DNA of 64,000 bases from assembly GCA_027924645.1 (NCBI GenBank), contig BSBN01000763.1, forward strand, positions 7,006,001-7,070,000, given 5' to 3'. This stretch comes from Cunninghamia lanceolata. Taxonomy: Eukaryota > Streptophyta > Pinopsida > Cupressales > Cupressaceae. Made by a program: the position numbers and the translations under genes. This document shows, piece after piece, positions 11,136 through 21,604 of this stretch (the stretch's first letter is position 1; every line of letters begins with the position of its first letter). Under the pieces are notes generated by a model. That model was not told the DNA's origin, ran no database searches, and was given only the letters and a program-made list of their open reading frames with translations.

Positions 11136-11175
11136 GACGCCATTCTCTCGTCTGGATGTTCACTGGATTCACTTA

Positions 11176-11188
11176 GGCAACGGCGCCA
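11176..11188 (-). other. Element A primer binding site (tRNA-Asp)
   Basis: The minus strand reads TGGCGCCGTTGCC, two bases after the 5' LTR. This matches the well-known plant Ty3 (Athila-type) primer site complementary to the 3' end of tRNA-Asp. Confidence 0.85.
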
Positions 11189-11190
11189 AA

Positions 11191-11551
11191 TGTTTACTGG
11201 CAATGTGGTGTTTCACACAAACATGGAGTAAACAAAATTATGTAGTATAGTGCACAACATAGAACATGAATTTATAACAGCGTTGCATAGAATAAGGAAT
11301 TGTTTCCATTCATTGAATATATCAATATTATACTACAATGTCACAATGCTGCCCCCTGATTACAAGTATCGAATCAATATATAACTTATGCCAAGGTTGG
11401 TTGAGATACCAATCGTTGGCAGCAACTCCACAACTATCCAACCGTTGGGGTTAACCCGATAACACACCTAAACTTAACTGTGCACAACATTAATTAATTC
11501 ATGATTATTTACTTGGCCGACTACGGCCGACTACAATTATGACCGACTACA
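11191..11551 (-). repeat. Element A 5' LTR
   Basis: Same sequence as 6412-6761 with about 20 substitutions and an 11-bp tandem duplication near its right end (about 11520-11530). Divergence of roughly 6% implies an insertion much older than element B. Confidence 0.9.
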
Positions 11552-12864
11552 AATATCATAAATGATCTGCATGTTTCGGGTGCTTGAGTTAAGGATATGT
11601 ATGGCATAGAGTGGAGTATATAATAGATCATAAGTTAATGTGTTGAACTCATGTGCATGTTTAGCCTGCCAGGATTGAGCAGCCCTTAATTGGAACCCCC
11701 TTTCTTGTCTGCATCACTCTTCAACCTAGTCTATAAACAAATCTAGGTTATGTTCTCTAGAATTTTTGAGATCTTTAGCAGCTGAAATGCTTCTTACAAA
11801 AATATTCAACTTCTTTAGGATGGGATGTTATATTTAGTTCTAGCTTGCAGGAAGAGTTATTAACTAGCACCTGCACTGTTACAAAGTGCAGTTGCCAATA
11901 GGGAAAATGGACATGTGTCAATTGAAAATGCTTTGTTGTACTGAGAAGAATTTTTTTTAATAAAATGAAACAATTTCGACTAGTGAATAATATTTTCTGG
12001 TACAAGACAACATTTTCTAGACTGAATATTTTGGGCTTGAAAGCCCACTGGAAAAAAGCCTATTAACCAATTAAGTCACAATAACATGCATTTTATTCAA
12101 ACAAGACTTATTTAGTGCTAAGTAAAAACAATATTGGACAAGTGTGCTGAAATATTTCAAGAAAGAAGTATAAAAATAAGTGAAAACATGATTTTATAAG
12201 CCTTTCATTTAATTCATGAGAACAGAATATAATCATTCAATTTCACTTAAAAAAAGGTCAAAGACTTGGAAAAAAACTGCATTGATCAATAAAACTCAAT
12301 CCTTGTCAACAAAAGATACTGCTCAAAAGAAAGTCTACCGTAGCAGGTGGTAAGCAGCATGAACAAGCAGGCATGGCCACCTGTAAGCCAGTCTGAATTG
12401 GTGGACTGTCACACTTAAATAGGCAAGAAACTGAGTTTTTATATAATTCCCTGCAAAAACAAATGTATTGATTAACACAGACAATTTGGTGACTGATTTA
12501 TTTCCTGACGCGTGTCTCACAATTCCTAGGACTGATGAATTCCTAGTCTTGAAAGCTCACAGGAAAGCCTATCAGCTAACTAACTAAATAAAAAAAAAAT
12601 CGAGATAACGTTGAGGGGAAGGCAAAAATTGTGTTCCATCCCTTTTTTTAATAAAGTTGCAAAGTATGAATAGATACAAATGAAACATTATAAGTTCCTT
12701 GCGAGGAACGTGGCCAGCAGGACTTGTCACATCCACTCCCTCCCTGTTTATGTCTCCCTGGTTGTGGTAATCTAGCAATGAAGGGTCAACATGCAAAGTT
12801 CATGTATGTGTTCAAGTGGAGGGGTTTATCAAGTAGCTTTGGGAATGACTTGGGGCATAGAGCC
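11552..12864. other. Intron DNA between elements A and B
   Basis: No gene is supported. A fragment of the 0.49-kb repeat lies at 11715-11860. A second repeated motif (CTTGAAAGC-CAC-GGAAA-AGCCTAT) occurs near 12035 and 12553, and in altered form near 36610, which suggests the tandem array once extended through here. The right end GAGCC (12860-12864) is the left target duplication of element B. Confidence 0.6.
11715..11860. repeat. Detached fragment of the 0.49-kb intron repeat
   Basis: Matches the middle of the units at 3.0-4.8 kb: TATAAACAAATCTAGGTTATG, then the GATCTTT-CTGAA-TGCTTCTTA stretch and TTTAGTTCTAGCTT-GGAAGAG. It is separated from the main array by element A. Confidence 0.7.
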
Positions 12865-13099
12865 TGTTGTGACCAAATCACACATCACCCCATCGAACTA
12901 GGGACCCCCTTTTTTGAGTTCAGATGCTTTGTACAGGAGTTGTTATGTGTCATTTTGGCTAAGGTATTCCGGGGCAGTGAAGACGTTAGGAAGGAGATGA
13001 TCGTTTGGATGGTTTTGAATGCTTTATCTCTCCTTGTTCAACTAGGCATCACGTCAATCAGTGTTTCAGAGGCAATTGTAGTATAGGAAGATGACCGCC

Positions 13100-14800
13100 T
13101 TTGAGAAGAGTCTCCGGAGGGCACTAGCGCCCTAGAGGGAAAGATTCAGTGAATGCCTTAGAGAAAATTGAACCTTCGCAGTTTGAGCACCTAGATGGGT
13201 TCATAACAGTGAATGAACATCTTGGAGGGTCCTTTTGCGCCTAGGAGGTTGTTAAGGAAGGAGAATGCGCCTTAAGAGGTATTGGTGCCTTAAGGACATT
13301 TGTGACAACTCCTTGAGTGGCGCCTTGTCCAATGTGCGCCTTGGAAAGAAGAATGATGGAGTGCTTACCATCTAGCGCCTTTAACCTTGTCGTCAACACC
13401 AAAAGGTGAGAATGCACCTAGGGTTATGCCTTGAACAAGTCAATTGCGCCTTGAATGATGATAAGGAGCTTTCACTCTTGAAAACTGGCCCAGATATGTT
13501 TGAGCGCCTATGACAAAGAGTGCTTTGATGATATCGTGAACATGAGCACCTAGGCATGAAAGAATGAAGTGTATAACTAAGGTTTCAATGCCTTGATGTG
13601 GAGTCAATGTCCAAGGGAGGTGTTGATCTTTGAGCTTAAAGATGAAGAGGTTTGGAGACCAGCTCTGGCGCCAAGGAGGATGAGTCCCCAAAATGCGCCT
13701 TAAGTGAAACATCATGGTTTTGGCACTTAAAGAAGGAAGTGAAGAGGTTTTAGCGCCCATAGTTGAAGGAAGGATAATTAAGCGCCTTGGAGTGCCTCAA
13801 TGAGTGCATTGAGCGCCTTGAAATGAAAGGCAAAGCCATGATAGAGCGCCCAAGCTAGGATATGCGCCTTTGGCCTTGAGTTGAAGCTTCCTGTGCATTG
13901 ACAAAGTAAAACACCCTGAGTCTAGATGATGCGCCTCCTTGATGTGCTTTGAGCTGCTAGGAGAGTTTTAGCGCCTTTGTGAGGCTATGAGCGCTTGTAA
14001 GGGTGATTAGCGCCTTGGTCTGTAAGTAGAAGATTTGAAGGAGTTGAAGAAAATGTGCCTAGGAGATGAGTTGAGCACCTTAGAAGGATTTTTGCGCCTA
14101 GCAAGTGTTTGGAACAACCATCTATCTTTTGGCACTGTAGAAAGAGATTGAGCGCCTTGGAGAGAATTAGCGCCTAAGCACCCTTACCCCTTAGCTCTTT
14201 CATCTCAAGATGATCACATGAGGGCTTCCAAATGCACTGGCACTTCCACTTTTAGCGCCCTTTATATGAACTTTTCATTTTGGCATCTAGAAACCTTTTG
14301 GTCATGAAGGTGAAAGGATTTGGAGTTGAATGTGAATATATATCGCCTTTCCCTGATGATATAGTGAAGAGGAAGTGTTTTCAAAATGATCTTTGAAGTT
14401 TGTTTTCAAGTGTGAATAGCTCTTTGGCGCCTAATGCATCAACTCCAGATTGGCGCCTTGATTTGGAAAAATGAGTATGAGCGCCTTTAGGTATGAGAGT
14501 TGTCAACCCAGATTTGCATCTTGAATGGAAGGGAACTAGCGCCCATAGCATCTTGAGGTGGAGGTAAGTTCATGTATCTAATTGCGCCTTGGCTAGAAGC
14601 GATAGGGGAAGCCTTAGACCTAGGGCGCCCTTCACACTCATCATTAGAATGCTCCTCAATGGATGAATATGCACCTGGAGAAATCCTTGAGCGCCCTTAT
14701 ACACCGAATGACTAACTAGTAGCGCTTTGTTTTAAAAGTCTTTTCCATCTTGGGCGCTTGAGAATATGATGCGGGAAGTATAATAGGTTTGAGCGCCCCC
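13100..14800 (+). repeat. GCGCC-motif array in U3 (5' LTR)
   Basis: The short motif GCGCC(T/C)T recurs dozens of times at irregular spacing of about 25-45 bases, embedded in otherwise AT/GA-rich, non-coding sequence (for example TTGAGCGCCTT, TTAGCGCC). It is not a simple tandem repeat, because only the motif is conserved. The same array lies in the 3' LTR. Confidence 0.8.
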
Positions 14801-14844
14801 TAGAAATTTTTTTCTGAAAATTTGAAGGTGGCAAATATTAAATG

Positions 14845-14908
14845 CTAAATGAGGCCGACCTAGTTGACTAGCCGACCTCATTTAATAAAAGCAGATTACC
14901 CTATATAA
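14845..14908 (+). promoter_or_regulatory. LTR gene promoter (TATA 1) with palindrome, 5' LTR
   Basis: TATATAA at 14902-14908 is preceded by an imperfect palindrome with arms AAATGAGG and CCTCATTT (about 14843-14882) that encloses two GCCGACC repeats. Transcription from here would start near 14930 and read into the 1047-codon gene. No experimental start is known. Confidence 0.6.
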
Positions 14909-14909
14909 G

Positions 14910-15441
14910 GTGGCGCTGCTTCCTCTTTTCATTATTCATTTTGCAAATTGCAAGGTAAAGGGGCAGCGAATTTGTTCTTCAAAAGGGCAACGAATCATCT
15001 TGGAAGCAGCAATTTTGTTTGGAGAGCAGCGAATTTGTAGGAGCAGCAAATCTAGTAAGGTGAACATTAAATTTGCAAGGGAAAAGCAAAATTTCAGAGC
15101 AGACCTGTTTTTAGAAGGCGAATTTCATATTTCTGTTCCTGACTTTTTGACTGATTTGCATCATCTAACCCAGAAATTTGCATTTACTAAAGCAGAAATT
15201 GGACACAAGGTACTTCTTGATCACTTCTATTTTATAAAATTACCTTGTGTTTATTTAAATTTGCAGATTTGTGTTCAGAAATCAAGTGAAAAAATGACTT
15301 GAAGTATGTTGTTTTTCATTCATAAAACCTCTTTGTACTTGCAAATTTGAATTAAAGCATGATAATATGATAATAGTGATATAGAAGACTCGTAGAATCT
15401 ATTATTCCAATCTACTTATTCGAGTCTAGTCTTGCAGATAG
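14910..15441 (+). other. Probable 5' untranslated leader with intron, 5' LTR
   Basis: Between TATA 1 and the ATG lie a possible donor (ACAAG/GTACTT near 15210) and an acceptor (TCTTGCAG, ending near 15436) only a few bases before the start codon. A 130-codon frame spans part of this stretch, but its composition is poor and it overlaps the presumed leader. I read the region as a spliced leader. The 3' LTR has the same arrangement before 31620. Confidence 0.4.
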
Positions 15442-18400
15442 ATGGGAATGACGGCCAAAGAAAGACAAGTACTTATCAAGATGGATGCCAAGTCTAGCAT
15501 ACCGGAGTCTAAGCTAGAAACGCAGTGGAAGGATGTCGGCGACACCAACATGGGACACGTCAACTTGGAAGAAGTGAAAGACTTCTTGTTCGCGATCACC
15601 AGGAATGAGGACGTCAAAGCCATTGCGAAGAGCGGGATTGTACAAGCGGCTTGCTTTCCACCCGCCTTGCCAAGCGCCGAGCTAGTGTTGGAGTGTGTTC
15701 AACATTATGACAAAGAGAAAAGACAAATCATAGCAAAGGATGGAACTGTTCTCGCCTACCTGCAGAGGGAAGCTATCCAAGAGATCTTCGACATCCCGAA
15801 GGCGAAAGGAGTCTTCATATGCCCTACAACAGCTCAGATGACATTCGAAGGCAACTCAAAGGTTTACATGCAAGAAATCAGGAAGAAGTGGATGAATGAT
15901 TCCTCAATGAAGATATACAACTCAGAGGACCCTAGGTATCACAAAGCTGACTTCAAGTAGGAGATAAGTTACTCGATCATGTCCCTGAATCAAGTAATAG
16001 GTAGGCCACAATCATCTACTTTTGAAGGATGGATGTACACTTATTTCGATCATATGTTTACAAAGAACAAGGTGATTGACTGGGCTGGCCTTATAAGCCA
16101 TTGCCTAGATGAACAGTTTGAAAATTTCGATGAAACAAAGTCTTTCTTCATGACTTCATACCTTGTGTATATCTTGGCAAGAAATGTAGTCTACAAAGGA
16201 CTAACAGCTAAAGGGCAAGTAGGTACAAAGCCGGGACAGATTCTCTCTCATCAGTGTTATCCTCAGCTCCACCTGAAAAACATCAATCACTATAAGAGAT
16301 TCAATGATGCCTTCGCTATGTTCATAGTGAGGAAGTTGAGAGGTGAACTACATCGGAGACTAACAGGTGCAGCCAGGAACTTCATCAAGCAGTATGGAAG
16401 GTACTACATTCAGTATGATAAGTTCACTTATATCAGGATTCAAGGATTTACATCATTCCCATATAGACTGCCTAGATATCCTTCAAACAGGATGGTGTTG
16501 CTAGAGGTTTCCAGACAACTGTTAGAGTTTCATAAGATGCAGAAAGCAAGGAAGAAAGCAGGAGTTCAGTTCCCTCTGCAACTGGGTAGATACTATTCTT
16601 GTCCATCCTTACAGGCAGCTGAGCATTCAGAAATTGAGCTTCAGGCTTATCATCTGCATCCACATGATTCGAGGAGGGAAAACTTTGACCCACATGGAGC
16701 CGTCAAACAGTCTTACTCTTCTTACAGGCATAAAGAACAACTAGAGGATCATTGGGCTGATGCTATAGATGATGACGACATCCGGATGCAGAAGTGTTCA
16801 AGATTGAGATGGGACTTGATAAGAGCTACAAAGGTACTAAGAATTCCTGATCAGTTAGAAGGTGATCGAGCTCTTCTTGGAGATGAATATGATAAAATCC
16901 GGAATTTGCCTTATGAAGTCAACTGAGCAGATAGAGAAAAGGTCGATGATGAAGGATTGATAAGGCCTGTTATTGCTATCACTGAAGAGCAAATAAACAA
17001 ACAAGTACAAGCCTTGCTTGATGAAGGTAAGAAACTCACTTATACTAAGATGGGAGAAGTGGATCCGCAAGAACAACATAAAGCACCTGGTAAGGATTCA
17101 CGAAGCAAAGGAAGTGAGAAAGATTCAGGACAGGGAAAGAAAAGGAAACAGCATGAGATTGTTCAAGGAGAATCCAGTAGAAAGAAGAAAAGGATAAGTA
17201 TTGAGACTGCTTCTTCTAGACAACCAGGTGATATCCCACCGAATCAAGACTTAGTGATTCCTGTTGAGAATGTAGTTCTAGAAGCTCCAATAGAAGAAGT
17301 ACCTTCTAGCCCACATGATACTGAAATCATCGATGAAGCTAATACCGAGGATAAGAATGATGCTGAAGAGGAGTCATTACCTGCCCAAGGAAGACAATTA
17401 CAACAGCAGCAGGATCTTTCATCACTGCCAGAATGGTTACAAGAAAGAATTAGAGAGAATTGTGAACTTGAAAGCTGTCCTCCCCTTCCAGTTGATGAGT
17501 TGCTTTTAGATATGTCGAAGGAGAAACCAAAGAAGAAGGCAAATATCCTTTCCAAGATCACTAAAGATGAAACAGGAGTAAGGAAAGTACATGTAGCAGT
17601 TCCTAGGCTTGAAAAGAACATAGAGGATGTAACTCGTAATGATTATGACATCAATACAATCAATCTAGGTCCTTTGACCGGAATGCAAGTTGAAGAAGAG
17701 CTTCAGGATTCAATTGATAATGCCCGAGCTATCATAAGACAAGAAACAGAAGGCAGAATCAAGGCTGAGAAAAGATGTCGTGCCTTGGAGTAGTACATTC
17801 AGCACTTAGTGCATCCTATTCATCAGCAGGAAAGGGTTGTTACACCTCCATCTCTCCTTCCTCCTGAAACAGTTGGATACCTAGAAGAGTTGAAGTCTTC
17901 ATCTCACAGAATGAAGGATTGGATGAAAAGATCAAAGGAGACTACATTCAGACATCTGAGAGATATTATGCAAGTAAATGATAAGATTACTAGCCTTAAA
18001 GAGAGGGTACTTGCACTAATGACAGCTTGTGTTGAAGTCAAAGACTTCAAGGATCAACATCTACCACACCTAAAGAGCTTGATGGAAACATTAGTGGATG
18101 ATTTGTTACATGCTGAAGTTATTGAAGAGGGTAGAACGTACAACTTTTCCTCTTGGTATTTTAGTCTTTGCATCAAAGGACAGTTGCTGGAAAAGATAGA
18201 AATAGACATGTCGAGAATTAGAAGTGTGCTTCAGAGGATTCAGGATGGAATACATGCTTCTTTGATGGAGATCTGCAATCCTTTTGGGGAGATGACCTTT
18301 GAGAATCTGAAAGAACAAGTTCAAGTCTTCTATTTTCAGGAAAATGATGTTACAGATGACAGACTTGATAGTATATTCTCACTTGCTGTCCACCTTGGCG

Positions 18401-18585
18401 ACAACAAAGCAAGGATAACTGATTGGGAAAGGACACTTGGCCTTTATTCAATTGATGTACTTGAAGCCGAAGGAACCATTCAAAATGCGCCAAATGTACC
18501 TGTTGAGGAAGTCAAGCAAATAGTGTCCAAATTCATTGAATGCCAAGCTTCTAGTGATGGATATTCACATGGGGATTCTTCATAG
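15442..18585 (+). pseudogene. LTR-encoded gene, 5' LTR copy, three nonsense changes
   Basis: Aligned base for base with 31620-34763, this copy has the same start ATG and the same final stop and no frameshift. It has TAG at 15958-15960 (CAG in the other copy), TGA at 16924-16926 (TGG in the other) and TAG at 17791-17793 (CAG in the other). Because both LTRs are made from one template, these stops arose after insertion. All three are C-to-T or G-to-A transitions, as expected from deamination of methylated cytosine. Confidence 0.85.
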
Positions 18586-18648
18586 GACAATGATATATCA
18601 TTCTTATCTTCTTGCGAGGCGTGCCTTTGTTTCTTTCTTCATGGCCTC

Positions 18649-18696
18649 CCTCATTTAATAAAGATAACTTCTTGTTAGTTCCCTTCATTTAATAAA
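18649..18696 (+). terminator. Poly(A) signals after LTR gene, 5' LTR
   Basis: AATAAA at 18657-18662 and 18691-18696, both inside repeats of CATTTAATAAAG, with a third near-copy at about 18710. They lie 70-110 bases after the gene's stop and before TATA 2, and could end the LTR gene's transcript. The same sites occur in the 3' LTR (about 34835 and 34869). Confidence 0.55.
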
Positions 18697-18808
18697 GTTG
18701 ATCTCTTTCATTTAATAAGGAGAAGTTTGTTACAACTACTTGTGATGTGGCTTGATCTGGTCCGCTGACTCGGCCGATCGATCTTGACCCTTCTTTTCTT
18801 TTGAGGTC

Positions 18809-18816
18809 TATAAAAG
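18809..18816 (+). promoter_or_regulatory. Element B genomic promoter (TATA 2), 5' LTR
   Basis: TATAAAAG preceded by GAGGTC. About 70 bases later lies AATAAA (18881-18886) followed by GT-rich sequence. Start near 18840 and cleavage near 18900 would give a compact R region, as in ordinary LTRs. This makes it the likelier promoter for full-length RNA. Confidence 0.6.
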
Positions 18817-19625
18817 AGCTTTTGTTGCTCTCATTTGTACGGTTGAAATTTCTGAAATTGTTGCAAGAGCTCTCTGAGATAATAAAAAGATTCATTGCCT
18901 TGGTGATTCTATTTGTGTTTCCGAGTGTTGCATGGTTTCAATTTTCAAGCCAACATTAAGTTAGATTAAGTTTCTCTTTAAGTTTATGTTAGTTAATGAA
19001 AGGTTTCTTTATTGCTTTGTGGTGAAATCAGTAAGTTCATACCATTTGTAGTTTGCGGCTCGTAGATTGCAGTGCATGGTTAGTCTGAACAATTGGACAT
19101 CAATTTGATCTTTATGCTTGTTGAATCTTTCATGAGCATAACTGATTTAAACATCTTGTACCCCTAGAAGATTGCACCTATCTTGTGTAGTTGTCCATCT
19201 TGGCGAAGCAGGATCTGGTTTGATTTCACCTTGAGCAGTAATCATCCTTGCATTTAGGATTAGATTAGTGTTTCTAAACTTTACTCCTTTTGTCCTTTTT
19301 TTTTACCATTCAGTTAGGATTAGAACCAAGAACATCAATTGCTAAATCATACGCTATCAGCGGCAGTACTTAGACCCTCTAGTATCCGCTTCCGTAATCA
19401 TTGAAACAACTTTACTTGAACAATTGCGTAAGTCCGTTTGTGTGTTAACAGCAAAATCATACTTAGTCGCTGAGTTGTCTCTTACCAAAATCATCAGAAG
19501 GAACCTTGGAGTCATCTTGTTTGATCACCTAGTTCAGCATTCGAGAGGCTTTGCTCAAGAGGGAGTCAGATACTTTGTATTTCACTCTAATTGTTGACTT
19601 GTTCAAAAACAATCATCAACATTTT

Positions 19626-19642
19626 TGGCGCTCGGAGGGCCG
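19626..19642 (+). other. Element B primer-binding-site candidate
   Basis: TGGCGCTCGGAGGGCC begins four bases after the LTR. The position and TGG start are right for a primer site, but I cannot match it confidently to a tRNA 3' end. Confidence 0.4.
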
Positions 19643-19723
19643 TTAACAAGTTGTTTCAGATTAAGGAAGAACATCCTGGAGCGAATTGGTTCTTTCTCGC
19701 CGGAAAGGCACCAAAGGATTCTA

Positions 19724-21604
19724 ATGTCTGCACCAGGAGCATCCAAGGAGTTTTCCGAGTTAGGGTTCCCTTCAAAGTCGAAGAAAGGAAAGAAAGGGAC
19801 TTCATCGGGCCAAGGATCTCCAAGTGGGGGTGATATTTCAAATTTATTTCAAACTCCACCTCCGCAAAATCAGAATCAGGGAGTTGTTCAACCAAGTAAT
19901 ATCCAAGTAACTCCACTTCAGCAAGGAGCTACTCAAGCAGGTCTAGGACAACCCAACGTTCCAATGGTAGCACCAGTACAAGCTTGGCCCCTGGGAAATG
20001 TCTCACCCCTTGGGACTTTTACAGACTACCATGAAATGCCTAAAAAGCCTGAACACTTCTGCTCAAAATTTCATGTCAACGATCCAAGCAGGACAGCTGA
20101 AGAGCATATTAAGATCTTTGAAGGCACTCTGGTAAATCGGAGGATCACGGATCAGGATGTAGCATGCCGACTATTCCCATACTCTCTCGAAGGAGATGCT
20201 ACTTTTTGGTATGTCAACCTACCAGCTAGGTCTATTACTACCTGGGAACAGATGAAAACTGCTTTCTTGGAGAAGTTCAAGATTCCCATTACTCCGGCAG
20301 AACTCTATAAGCAGTTTATTGAAGTAAGGAGGCAGGAACATGAGCCCATCACCTCTTTTAATCACAGGTTTCATAAAGCATATTCCAGATTACAAGCTCC
20401 ATATGATATCACTCAAGAAATGGCGAAGGAGATTTATTATGCTGCATTGGATCGCCTTACTTCTATGTTTGTGAAAAGAGCAACGGCCCCGCCTACCACT
20501 CTGACAGGGGCATACGCTGAAGCCGTTCAGGTGAACACAGATTTGGGCATGAATACTCATGGGCCACTTAATCACATAGGGCATGTGGCAATGCCAAATC
20601 AAATCCAGGGGATCAATCACGCATTGGCTCATCATACACCTGTAATGAATCCAGTTCCTGTTCCCACTCCTGCTAATCAGTTAGTCCTGCATCTAGGGGT
20701 GCCAATTTCACAAGTTGCGCCTGAAAAGCCAGTGTATCTGCAAGGATCGTCATCCTCTGCAAAGACCCAGGATGAGAAGGATGAAATGAAAGAGCTGATT
20801 GATCAGGTAAAGAAATTGTCTACTGAAGTTACACATTTGAGAAATCAGAATAACTATCTGCAGAGGAATTTCCAAGGCAATCAGGGTGGATACCAGGGAA
20901 ACCAGGGCGGTAATCAAGGATATAATCAGGGATACAATCAAGGCTTTAAAGGTAATAATCAAGGCTTTCAACGGCAGAATCGAACCTGGAATACTGCACC
21001 GAACAATGGCACTGTACCTTCACCACTCGATAATCCACCGGCTTCCGACCCAAAACCAGCAGAGAAAGTCTTCTTAGCAGAAGCTGCATTGTCCACTTGG
21101 TGCAGGTTGCATAACACCAATCAGCATTCAGAACTTCAATGTCCCGAATTTAAGATAGCTGCTGACATCTTTCAGCAAGAAATGCATGGCTCGCAGGTAC
21201 CAGAGAATCCTCCGGTCACCGGGTATGAAATTGTGCCCACGCAGAGGTACGATCAAGCCTTGATGATTGAAGATTTTACTTTTCCACCCATGATGGAATA
21301 CGACATGACAGAATATAATGGAAGATTCCCGCCAGCCTCTGCAAATGGGCCGGTTGATGATACATACTATCCTCTGCCATTCGAGGGCAATTCCCAAACT
21401 CAAGAAGTAGATGAAGTTCAGGCCTTTCAGCAATCTACCGGCAATGCACCACAAAGGGTTTATCAGCGGAATTATCGGGCACAAGATCCTATGACTACAT
21501 CGACTCCTCCTAATAACCTGCACACTTCGCCAAATCCTAATGCAAGTAACAATCCAAGCTATCCAAGGGATGTGCCCGCATACAGACAGCGGAATCTAGC
21601 TTAG
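19724..21604 (+). CDS. Element B gag
   Basis: The first ATG in the frame is at 19724 (MSAPGASKEFSELGFPSK); the frame is open back to 19625 only through non-ATG codons. The gag core at about 20040-20530 includes CSKFHVNDPSRTAEEHI, LFPYSLEGDATFWYVNLP and FNHRFHKAYSRL. A Gly/Gln/Asn-rich tract with repeated NQGY/NQGG units follows (about 20870-20970). Near 21095 is a C-H-H-C finger, WCRLHNTNQHSELQC, as in Tat/Athila gags. It ends at TAG 21602, with the frame continuing beyond. The stop could be a mutated codon or a readthrough point. Confidence 0.85.
   Translation: MSAPGASKEFSELGFPSKSKKGKKGTSSGQGSPSGGDISNLFQTPPPQNQNQGVVQPSNIQVTPLQQGATQAGLGQPNVPMVAPVQAWPLGNVSPLGTFTDYHEMPKKPEHFCSKFHVNDPSRTAEEHIKIFEGTLVNRRITDQDVACRLFPYSLEGDATFWYVNLPARSITTWEQMKTAFLEKFKIPITPAELYKQFIEVRRQEHEPITSFNHRFHKAYSRLQAPYDITQEMAKEIYYAALDRLTSMFVKRATAPPTTLTGAYAEAVQVNTDLGMNTHGPLNHIGHVAMPNQIQGINHALAHHTPVMNPVPVPTPANQLVLHLGVPISQVAPEKPVYLQGSSSSAKTQDEKDEMKELIDQVKKLSTEVTHLRNQNNYLQRNFQGNQGGYQGNQGGNQGYNQGYNQGFKGNNQGFQRQNRTWNTAPNNGTVPSPLDNPPASDPKPAEKVFLAEAALSTWCRLHNTNQHSELQCPEFKIAADIFQQEMHGSQVPENPPVTGYEIVPTQRYDQALMIEDFTFPPMMEYDMTEYNGRFPPASANGPVDDTYYPLPFEGNSQTQEVDEVQAFQQSTGNAPQRVYQRNYRAQDPMTTSTPPNNLHTSPNPNASNNPSYPRDVPAYRQRNLA

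Larger units (their letters stand above)
6412..11551 (-). mobile_element. Element A: Ty3-like gag-protease LTR retrotransposon
   Basis: This element has two LTRs (350 and 361 bp, TG...CA) differing at about 20 positions by eye. A tRNA-Asp primer site and a polypurine tract are in the right places for minus-strand orientation. The flanking 5-mers GATAT (6407-6411) and AATAT (11552-11556) differ at one base. Coding is gag and protease followed by an unrelated charged frame. No reverse transcriptase, RNase H or integrase was found in the 5.1 kb, so it must depend on another element for replication. Confidence 0.88.
12865..19621 (+). repeat. Element B 5' LTR (6757 bp)
   Basis: In order it contains a 1.7-kb GCGCC-motif region, an imperfect palindrome, a TATA box, a broken 1047-codon gene, AATAAA signals, a second TATA box, a further AATAAA about 70 bases later, and about 0.7 kb of U5-like sequence. 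Its boundaries are set by comparison with 29040-35802 and by the target duplication. Confidence 0.95.

Noticed and set aside
12724..13086. A 120-codon plus-strand frame running into element B's LTR, and the mirrored one at 28947-29279
   Set aside because: Both are generated by the same LTR sequence, with different flanks. Removing B and joining at GAGCC gives only a short frame that stops after about 28 codons with no family resemblance.
13440..13760. A 106-codon minus-strand frame in U3, repeated at 29615-29935
   Set aside because: It lies in the GCGCC-motif region and is antisense to the element. It is identical in both copies only because the LTRs are.
14910..15302. A 130-codon frame right after the LTR TATA box, also at 31085-31480
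   Set aside because: No ATG context or domain, and a 3-base indel between the LTR copies. It overlaps likely leader/intron sequence, so I read it as untranslated.
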